Position numbers and translations under genes: made by a program. Under the pieces are notes generated by a model that was not told the origin of the DNA, made no database searches, and was given only the letters and a program-made list of their open reading frames with translations. Below are positions 6,189-11,536 of a stretch of DNA of 11,536 nucleotides, one piece after another (the first letter of the stretch is position 1; the number at the start of each line of letters is the position of its first letter). Location: assembly GCA_959020865.1 (NCBI GenBank), contig CAUEUD010000110.1:1-11536 (forward strand). The letters run 5' to 3'. The DNA comes from Eubacterium limosum. Its GTDB lineage: Bacteria > Bacillota > Clostridia > Eubacteriales > Eubacteriaceae.

Positions 6189-7340
6189 ATGAGTGATGAA
6201 ATAAAAGATTTTGAAACCGTTACGCCGACCCTGACTTTTGACCCTTTCGAGGAAGTAAAGGAGCCGATGCCAGAGACGGTAAAAGAAATGGCTGTGGAGG
6301 ATGCAGCATTTAATGAAAATACGTTGACGCCGGAAGAACGCCAGATGGTGGAAAACTTTTCACAGCAGATCGAGCTTACCAATTCCAATATGATCATGCA
6401 GTACGGTGCGGGTGCACAGAAAAAAATCGCTGATTTTTCAGAGACTGCATTGGACAGCGTCAAGAGCAAAGACCTTGGTGAAATTGGCAATATGCTCACC
6501 AATATGGTCACTGAACTCAAAAGCTTTGACGTCCAGGAGGAAGAAAAGGGATTTTTCGGCTTTTTTAAAAAAAGCGCCAATAAGATCACAGCCATGCGTG
6601 CAAAATACGCAACAGCAGAAACCAATGTTAATAAAATATCGGAAATTCTGGAAGGTCATCAGATCCAGCTTATGAAAGATGTGGCCATGCTGGATAAGAT
6701 GTACGAGGTTAACAAAACCTATTTTAAAGAACTGTCCATGTATATTCTGGCAGGAAAAAAGAAGCTGGCTAAAACGCAGAGCGAGGAGCTGCCGGCACTG
6801 GTAGAAAAATCTAAGGCCAGCGGTTTACCGGAGGACGCCCAGGCAGCCAACGATCTGGCAGCCATGTGTAACCGCTTTGAAAAGAAAATTCATGATCTGG
6901 AGCTTACCCGTATGATCTCGTTGCAGATGGCTCCGCAGATCCGTCTGGTTCAGAATAATGATATTCTGATGGCAGAAAAGATCCAGTCTTCACTCGTCAA
7001 TACCATTCCACTCTGGAAGAGTCAGATGGTACTGGCATTGGGGGTTGTCCATTCGGGTCAGGCAGCTGAGGCCCAGAGGCAGGTTACTGATATGACCAAT
7101 GAGCTTCTTAAGAAAAATGCCGATACCCTTAAAATGGCAACCATTGAAACCGCCAAAGAATCTGAACGCGGTATTGTGAATATTGAGACCTTGAAGCATA
7201 CAAATGAATCATTGATTTCTACTTTTGACGAGGTTCTGCGAATTCAGGCTGAAGGCCGCGAAAAACGCCAGGCCGCTGAGGTTGAAATGCAGAAAATCGA
7301 AAGCGAGCTGAAACAGAAGCTGCTGGAAATTAAAAAATAA
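6189..7340 (+). CDS. telA: Toxic anion resistance protein TelA / YaaN
   Basis: A 383-residue TelA family protein, related to the tellurite-resistance protein of plasmid RK2, to B. subtilis YaaN and to a Listeria protein linked to nisin and cephalosporin tolerance; the molecular activity is not known. It is acidic, soluble and almost wholly helical, without signal peptide or membrane segment. Recognisable blocks are TPEERQMVENFSQQIEL (47-63), GFFGFFKK (121-128), the long helix around 135-190, the family signature PLWKSQMVLALG (274-285) and a C-terminal coiled coil (310-383). Ribosome site GGAGG (6176-6180) sits in the end of xpaC with a one-base gap between genes, so the two are cotranscribed and probably made in ratio. 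The pairing suggests TelA works at the membrane with XpaC in envelope or toxic-ion stress. A terminator follows directly. Confidence 0.92.
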   Translation: MSDEIKDFETVTPTLTFDPFEEVKEPMPETVKEMAVEDAAFNENTLTPEERQMVENFSQQIELTNSNMIMQYGAGAQKKIADFSETALDSVKSKDLGEIGNMLTNMVTELKSFDVQEEEKGFFGFFKKSANKITAMRAKYATAETNVNKISEILEGHQIQLMKDVAMLDKMYEVNKTYFKELSMYILAGKKKLAKTQSEELPALVEKSKASGLPEDAQAANDLAAMCNRFEKKIHDLELTRMISLQMAPQIRLVQNNDILMAEKIQSSLVNTIPLWKSQMVLALGVVHSGQAAEAQRQVTDMTNELLKKNADTLKMATIETAKESERGIVNIETLKHTNESLISTFDEVLRIQAEGREKRQAAEVEMQKIESELKQKLLEIKK

Positions 7341-7366
7341 AAGCAGGGCATTGCCCTGTTTTTTTT
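7341..7366 (+). terminator. Intrinsic terminator after telA
   Basis: The arms 7341-7349 and 7353-7361 (core CAGGGC / GCCCTG, one G-T wobble) close a 3-nt loop and run into eight T residues (7359-7366). It begins at the base after the telA stop codon. Confidence 0.9.
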
Positions 7367-7380
7367 ATTCGGTTTTATAG

Positions 7381-7386
7381 TATAAT
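7381..7386 (+). promoter_or_regulatory. Candidate -10 box for the hybrid kinase gene
   Basis: A perfect TATAAT lies at 7381-7386. The positions where a -35 would be expected (7358-7364) fall in the T tract of the telA terminator and match poorly. The box and following bases, TATAATAAACTTA (7381-7393), are identical to the sequence at 2380-2392 in the dehydrogenase promoter. The leader from about 7393 to 7471 is unusually long for this window. Confidence 0.5.
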
Positions 7387-7402
7387 AAACTTAATATTAA
7401 AA

Positions 7403-7426
7403 TCCCTTCAAAAGATGCGGAAGGGA
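7403..7426 (+). promoter_or_regulatory. Leader hairpin upstream of the hybrid kinase
   Basis: TCCCTTC (7403-7409) and GAAGGGA (7420-7426) form a perfect 7-bp stem with a 10-nt loop. The right arm contains AAGGGA, the likely ribosome site for the small upstream ORF at 7438. The same TCCCTT could pair instead with further AAGGGA copies at 7452-7457 and 7459-7464, the latter serving as the ribosome site of the kinase. No T tract follows, so it is not a terminator. A regulatory role is inference. Confidence 0.35.
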
Positions 7427-7437
7427 GCTTATAAAGG

Positions 7438-7479
7438 ATGCGGATAGAGGAAAGGGAAAAGGGAAAAGGACATGCTTGA
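7438..7479 (+). CDS. Possible 13-codon leader ORF overlapping the kinase start
   Basis: An ATG at 7438 opens the peptide MRIEEREKGKGHA and stops at 7477-7479, eight bases into the kinase gene in another frame. AAGGGAG lies about 11 nt upstream and AAAGG directly before the ATG. Its overlap with the kinase start (7472) would allow translational coupling. The charged composition comes from the purine-rich leader, so it may simply be the ribosome site read as protein. Confidence 0.22.
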   Translation: MRIEEREKGKGHA

Positions 7480-10246
7480 CCATTTTAAGGATATGAATAA
7501 AATGCAGGAGGTGCTGCATGAAGCGCAGACAGGGCTGTGGGTCATCGAGCTGGAGGAAGGAACAAAGCCCAGAATGTATGCTGATAAATCGATGTTAGAC
7601 TTATTGGGCTTTGATGAATCTCCCACACCGGAGATGTGTTATGAATGGTGGTATAATCGTATTGAGGAGGACTATTATCCGGTGGTACAGAGCGCAGTAG
7701 AGCGAATGGCCCAGGATGACCGGGCAGAGGTACAGTACCCCTGGCAGCATCCAAAATGGGGCAGAATCTATGTGCGTTGCGGGGGCGTCAGAGACTGGAA
7801 TTATAAAAAGGGTCTGTGTCTGAGAGGTTATCACCAAAACATCACGAATACAGTGATGCTGAAAAGAGAATATGATACCATTATACAGACACTCAGTAAA
7901 AGCTATACGGGAATCTTTTTGTGTAATCTTCAGGATAAAACTTATAAAGCGATAAAGCAGTCTGAGGTTTTTCGAAAATTACAGATGGATTTTTCGGACT
8001 ATGAAGGATTCATACAAAGCTATACAATAGCGGAGGTAGCACCGCAGTACCAGGAAGTTTTTTTGGAAACGGCAGGGATCGAAAACATATGGCGCCGCAT
8101 AAGAAGTGGTGAAAAACAGAGTGAAGTCTTGTACCGAAATCGACAGGGCAGGTGGCGGCGCACCAAAATTATGCCTTCGTCCGAGTATTCGCCTGAGTAT
8201 CCGTGGGTTATTATCGCATTTGATGAGCAAGACGTGGAGATGGAAAAGAAGATCGACGATACGACCACACAAATTGCGGTATCACAGATTTATAAACTGG
8301 TTATCTGCCTGGATTTCGAACGGCTTGAGTATCACTGCATTCACTATAATGGTGAGTTGCTTCATTTGCTAAAACACGGAAATTATGAAGATTTTTATCA
8401 ACAATTCATTAAAATGATGCCGTTAGAGGACAAAAAGGCCTTTGATAATGTTTTTGACAACCGATGCTATGACAAAAAAGGATACCTTGAAGGTGTTCTG
8501 AGACTTTGGAATAAAAAAAGAGAAAGTCTGCACTATTATAGTTATTATGCAGTCAGGATTTTCCAGGACAATGAGGAACGCATTATATTAATGCTGAGAA
8601 ACATTGATGATAAGCAGGAGGCGCAGCGGAGGGAAAACATACTGTCCAATTTATGCCAATGCTACTATTCCATTTATCTGTTTGATTTGGAAAACAACAC
8701 CGAGGAGGCCATTTGGCAGGAAGAAGTTATTCGGAAGCGTCGTGAGTTTCCAAAAGGAAGTCTTGATAAATACTATTCAAAATTTGTCAGGGAGTATGTC
8801 TATAAGGAAGATCAGGAAAAAATGTATCGCGCGGGCAGTCCTGATTTTTTAAGATATGCGCTCTCATTGGAGCAGCCGGTTTACGAGGTTGACTTCCGGA
8901 GAATTTATCCAGATGGGCTTTATTGGGTACGTTCACGTTTTAGTATTGCTGAAATACGGGATGGAGAGGTGACAAAGGTCATCTTTGCCAATATGAACAT
9001 CCATGAACAGAAGCTGGAGGAGATGGAACAGGAAGAGCAGAACCGCAAAGTGCTTCTTGCCGCTTACGAAGCAGCAAAAACAGCCAACGAAGCCAAGAGC
9101 AGCTTTTTGGCACAGATGTCCCACGATATCCGTACGCCCATGAATGCTATCATCGGTATGTCGTCTATAGCGGCCAGTCAGATCGATAATCCTCAAAAGG
9201 TAAAGGATTGTCTCGAAAAAATCAACCTGTCCAGCAAGCATCTGCTGGCATTGATCAATGAAATTTTAGATATGTCTAAAATCGAAAAGGGAAAAATTGC
9301 TTTGACAGAGGAACCCTTCTGCCTAAGTGAAGTGATCGAAGATATACGCGTGATGGTCCGAGCAGATGCAGCCGAGAAAAATCATCGATTAACAGTGATC
9401 ATTAAGGATATTGAGCATAATGTACTGATCGGAGATGCCGGGCGTATCCGGCAGGTGCTGTTAAATCTGGTCAGCAATGCTATCAAATACACCTTGAACG
9501 GCGGGGAAATCCTTTTAACAGTACAGGAGGTGTCCGGAAAAATATCGGGCTATGGAAGTTTTGTCTTTACGGTTGAGGATAACGGTATCGGAATGGATGA
9601 GGACTTTCTGGATTATATTTTTGTGCCCTTTTCACGTGCAGAGGACCCACAGGTTCAGAAGATACAGGGAACGGGCCTGGGAATGTCCATTTCACAAAAG
9701 ATAGTTGCAGCCATGCAGGGGAATATTCAGGTTGAAAGTAAAAAAGGGAAAGGAAGCCGCTTTGTTGTCACCCTCAATTTGAAAGTAGAGAAAGACCATC
9801 CAGATGTTATTAAGAAGCCAGCAGAAAGAGCAGTTGTTCAAAAACAGACACCAATGGCCGCAGACAAAATAAAGCTGCTGCTGGTCGAAGATAATCCACT
9901 TAACATGGAGATCGCCCAGACAATACTTGAAGAAAAAGGGTATCTGGTGGAATGTGCTGAAAATGGAGAAGAAGCACTTAAAATTTTTATGCAGTCAGAG
10001 CCTTATACTTATCAGCTTATTTTAATGGATCTGCAAATGCCGGTCATGGATGGCTATACCGCAGCGCGCGAAATCCGTGACTGTGAGCATTTTCAGGCAA
10101 AAAGCATACCAATTATTGCCCTGACGGCCAATGCGTTTGCGGAGGATATGGCAAAGGCGTTGGCGGCAGGGATGAACGACTATGTCTCTAAACCCATTGA
10201 CTTTAACAAATTGACCGATGTTATTGAGAAATGTATGAATCAATAA
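7472..10246 (+). CDS. Soluble PAS-domain hybrid sensor histidine kinase/response regulator
   Basis: A 924-residue hybrid kinase that should autophosphorylate on His and pass the phosphate to its own receiver domain. Four PAS-like modules are inferred at about 15-128, 133-257, 268-383 and 385-515; the first and fourth carry the clearest PAS_3-type ends (GRIYVRCGG, DGLYWVRSRF). A coiled coil (510-545) leads to the HisKA domain with H551 in SHDIRTPMNAIIGM. The ATPase domain shows the N box (N665, N669), DNGIG (703-707) and GTGLGM (733-738). The receiver (about 801-922) has E806/D807, phospho-acceptor D853 and K907. No membrane segment is visible, so the signal is cytoplasmic. There is no HPt domain, DNA-binding output or adjacent regulator, so the final target lies elsewhere. 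ATG 7472 has AAGGG eight nt upstream. It is flanked by terminators on both sides and is monocistronic. Confidence 0.93.
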   Translation: MLDHFKDMNKMQEVLHEAQTGLWVIELEEGTKPRMYADKSMLDLLGFDESPTPEMCYEWWYNRIEEDYYPVVQSAVERMAQDDRAEVQYPWQHPKWGRIYVRCGGVRDWNYKKGLCLRGYHQNITNTVMLKREYDTIIQTLSKSYTGIFLCNLQDKTYKAIKQSEVFRKLQMDFSDYEGFIQSYTIAEVAPQYQEVFLETAGIENIWRRIRSGEKQSEVLYRNRQGRWRRTKIMPSSEYSPEYPWVIIAFDEQDVEMEKKIDDTTTQIAVSQIYKLVICLDFERLEYHCIHYNGELLHLLKHGNYEDFYQQFIKMMPLEDKKAFDNVFDNRCYDKKGYLEGVLRLWNKKRESLHYYSYYAVRIFQDNEERIILMLRNIDDKQEAQRRENILSNLCQCYYSIYLFDLENNTEEAIWQEEVIRKRREFPKGSLDKYYSKFVREYVYKEDQEKMYRAGSPDFLRYALSLEQPVYEVDFRRIYPDGLYWVRSRFSIAEIRDGEVTKVIFANMNIHEQKLEEMEQEEQNRKVLLAAYEAAKTANEAKSSFLAQMSHDIRTPMNAIIGMSSIAASQIDNPQKVKDCLEKINLSSKHLLALINEILDMSKIEKGKIALTEEPFCLSEVIEDIRVMVRADAAEKNHRLTVIIKDIEHNVLIGDAGRIRQVLLNLVSNAIKYTLNGGEILLTVQEVSGKISGYGSFVFTVEDNGIGMDEDFLDYIFVPFSRAEDPQVQKIQGTGLGMSISQKIVAAMQGNIQVESKKGKGSRFVVTLNLKVEKDHPDVIKKPAERAVVQKQTPMAADKIKLLLVEDNPLNMEIAQTILEEKGYLVECAENGEEALKIFMQSEPYTYQLILMDLQMPVMDGYTAAREIRDCEHFQAKSIPIIALTANAFAEDMAKALAAGMNDYVSKPIDFNKLTDVIEKCMNQ

Positions 10247-10252
10247 TAAATT

Positions 10253-10292
10253 AAACCGTCCAGGCTTTATTTGATAAAACTGGACGGTTTTT
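10253..10292. terminator. Bidirectional terminator between convergent genes
   Basis: A perfect 10-bp stem (10253-10262, AAACCGTCCA, with 10281-10290, TGGACGGTTT) encloses an 18-nt loop that can form a small inner AT stem. TTTTT follows on the + strand (10288-10292), and on the - strand the stem is followed by a T-rich stretch. It can serve both the kinase and the convergent aldo/keto reductase gene. Confidence 0.88.
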
Positions 10293-10297
10293 GTTCA

Positions 10298-11428
10298 TTA
10301 TAAAAGCTTTTCAGCCAGCGCGGTCACTTTTTTTAAGGCCTCAGGAACATCAATGCTCTGCGGGCAATGTTCTGTACATTGGCCACAGGCAGTACACTGT
10401 GATTCCTGCTTTTCTGAGCCCAGCGCTTTATAGCCGTTGACAAAATCATTTTTGTCCTCGCCCAGCATATATTCGTTATAGAGCTTGAAAAGTCCTGGAA
10501 TCTCTACGCCGGATGGGCAGTCCATACAATACCGGCAGCCCGTGCAGGGAATGGTCTTTGTTTTAGTAAAGATATCACCGGCCTTGTTGACAAGCGCCAT
10601 TTCGGATTCGGCTAAAGGCACAAAATTTTCCATGGTACGAATATTATCAGCCACCTGATCCATGGCGGACATGCCGCTGAGCACAGTGAGCACATTTGGC
10701 AGACTGGCAGCATAGCGCAATCCCCAGGAAGCCAGGCTTTTATCTGGTTCAGCTTCTTTAAGGACAGCAGCCGCTTCATCACAGAGGGATGCCAGGGTAC
10801 CGCCGCGCAGAGGCTCCATGACAATACATGGAAGACCATGTGCTTCAAGAATTTCATACTGGCGCTTGGCATTCTGAACATTCCAGTCCACATAGTTTAA
10901 CTGAAGCTGGACAAAATCCCAGTCGTAACGTTCTACCAGCTCCTCCAGCTTTTCCGGAGAGCCGTGAAAGGAAAAGCCCAGATGGCGGATCTGCCCGTCA
11001 GCCCTGCGCTTCAGCAGATGTTCCATAATGTTACAGTCATCATAAACTTTAAAGCTTTCATCCGAAATCGCATGGCAGAGGTAAAAATCAAAATAGTCTA
11101 CCTGACAATTTTCTAACTGCTTTTCAAAAATTTCATCGACATCCTTTTCCTCTTTTACCAGAAAGCCAGGCATCTTACTGGCAAGATAAAGCTGATCCCG
11201 GGAGTATTTTTTCAGAGCTTTGCCCACAAAGGGTTCAGACAGCCGCTGATGATAGTTAAAAGCTGTGTCAAAGTAGTTAACGCCGTGTTCAAAGGCATAG
11301 TCAAAAAGTGCCTGTGCGGCCGCTTCATCAATCTCTGGTCCGTCCGGGCTGATTTTTGGCAGGCGCATACAACCAAAGCCTAAAATTGAGATGGCATCTT
11401 CAGTGTTTCGGTAATTACGTTTATACAT
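10298..11428 (-). CDS. Aldo/keto reductase with C-terminal 4Fe-4S dicluster domain
   Basis: A 376-residue cytoplasmic oxidoreductase fusing an aldo/keto reductase barrel to a ferredoxin-like tail. The barrel starts with ISILGFGCMRLP and carries the catalytic tetrad D54 and Y59 (NYFDTAFNYH), K85 (ASKMPG) and H119 (YLCHAIS); conserved late blocks are MEPLRGG (204-210) and NVLTVLSGM (245-253). The tail has two cysteine groups: C295, C298, C301, C304 (CTGCRYCMDCP) and C345, C348, C351, C355 (CTACGQCTEHCP), consistent with two [4Fe-4S] clusters. This fusion is widespread in Clostridia and other anaerobes, where electrons may move between ferredoxin and the barrel rather than only NADPH; the substrate is unknown. 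The start has AGGAGG (11434-11439 on the + strand coordinates) five nt upstream. It is the only gene on the - strand, convergent with the kinase. Confidence 0.93.
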   Translation of the reverse strand: MYKRNYRNTEDAISILGFGCMRLPKISPDGPEIDEAAAQALFDYAFEHGVNYFDTAFNYHQRLSEPFVGKALKKYSRDQLYLASKMPGFLVKEEKDVDEIFEKQLENCQVDYFDFYLCHAISDESFKVYDDCNIMEHLLKRRADGQIRHLGFSFHGSPEKLEELVERYDWDFVQLQLNYVDWNVQNAKRQYEILEAHGLPCIVMEPLRGGTLASLCDEAAAVLKEAEPDKSLASWGLRYAASLPNVLTVLSGMSAMDQVADNIRTMENFVPLAESEMALVNKAGDIFTKTKTIPCTGCRYCMDCPSGVEIPGLFKLYNEYMLGEDKNDFVNGYKALGSEKQESQCTACGQCTEHCPQSIDVPEALKKVTALAEKLL

Positions 11429-11440
11429 TCTTTCCTCCTA

Positions 11441-11504
11441 ATTATGTAAACCTGTTCTTATGATAACGCTGTAAAAGAGAACTCGCAAGCGGTTTTTACA
11501 TAAT
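11441..11504. repeat. Inverted repeat bracketing the aldo/keto reductase promoter
   Basis: ATTATGTAAA (11441-11450) recurs as its exact reverse complement TTTACATAAT (11495-11504), and both copies continue inward to CC / GG with a two-base length difference. The arms are 54 bp apart centre to centre, one just upstream of the -35 box and one between the transcription start and the ribosome site. Because one arm is not transcribed, a DNA-level operator pair fits better than an RNA hairpin. Confidence 0.55.
11460..11488 (-). promoter_or_regulatory. Sigma-A-like promoter of the aldo/keto reductase gene
   Basis: Reading the - strand, TTGCGA (11488-11483) and TATCAT (11465-11460) are 17 nt apart, matching consensus at four and five of six positions. 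Transcription should begin near 11453, giving a leader of about 25 nt. A 9-bp palindrome TTATGATAA (11458-11466) overlaps the -10 box. Confidence 0.65.
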
Positions 11505-11536
11505 TTTAAAAAATAAAAAAGACACAAAAGGAAAAG

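Noticed and set aside
6107..6625. 172-codon frame on the - strand across the xpaC-telA junction
   Set aside because: It spans two well-supported + strand genes and their ribosome site, and its Ser/Leu-rich product matches no family I recognise.
11505..11536. A-rich end of the window as a possible terminator remnant on the - strand
   Set aside because: Only the T-rich side is visible on the - strand and no stem can be seen before the window ends.

Overview
This 11.5-kb window looks like an ordinary chromosomal segment of a low-to-medium-GC anaerobic Firmicute (Bacillota, class Clostridia). The gene set and protein style suggest an acetogen-type relative such as Eubacterium or Acetobacterium, but that placement is inference from recall, not from a marker gene. 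Supporting signs are strong AGGAGG-type ribosome sites, TTG and GTG starts, sigma-A-like promoters with 17-nt spacers, intrinsic terminators behind nearly every unit, a RelQ-type alarmone synthetase, an XpaC/TelA pair and a ferredoxin-fused aldo/keto reductase. No mobile element, tRNA, rRNA, CRISPR array or phage gene is visible, and no intergenic gap reaches 300 bases.

Layout, left to right on the + strand: an exported M23 peptidase with LysM-like and G5-like domains (81-1559), closed by a terminator; recX, the RecA modulator (1622-2299), which has no clear promoter of its own; a two-gene redox unit of a D-2-hydroxyacid dehydrogenase (2427-3377) and an FMN azoreductase-type flavoprotein (3384-3989); a stand-alone small alarmone synthetase of the RelQ/YjbM type (4112-4828); the membrane protein XpaC (4982-6187) tightly coupled to a TelA/YaaN toxic-anion-resistance protein (6189-7340); and a 924-residue soluble hybrid sensor histidine kinase (7472-10246). 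Convergent to it, on the - strand, is an aldo/keto reductase with a C-terminal double [4Fe-4S] domain (10298-11428). A bidirectional terminator separates these last two genes.

Functionally the window mixes envelope maintenance (M23 peptidase, XpaC-TelA), stress control (RecX, RelQ, hybrid kinase) and redox chemistry (dehydrogenase, flavoprotein, Fe-S aldo/keto reductase). Terminators divide it into short independent units, so a single pathway is unlikely; the firm functional pairs are dehydrogenase-flavoprotein and XpaC-TelA.

I did not find a convincing entirely new system. The observations most worth checking are: a 10-bp inverted repeat bracketing the aldo/keto reductase promoter; the leader of the hybrid kinase, which combines a hairpin, a small overlapping ORF and three competing AAGGGA motifs; the apparent winged-helix segment inside XpaC next to TelA; and a variant zinc-ligand spacing in the M23 peptidase.
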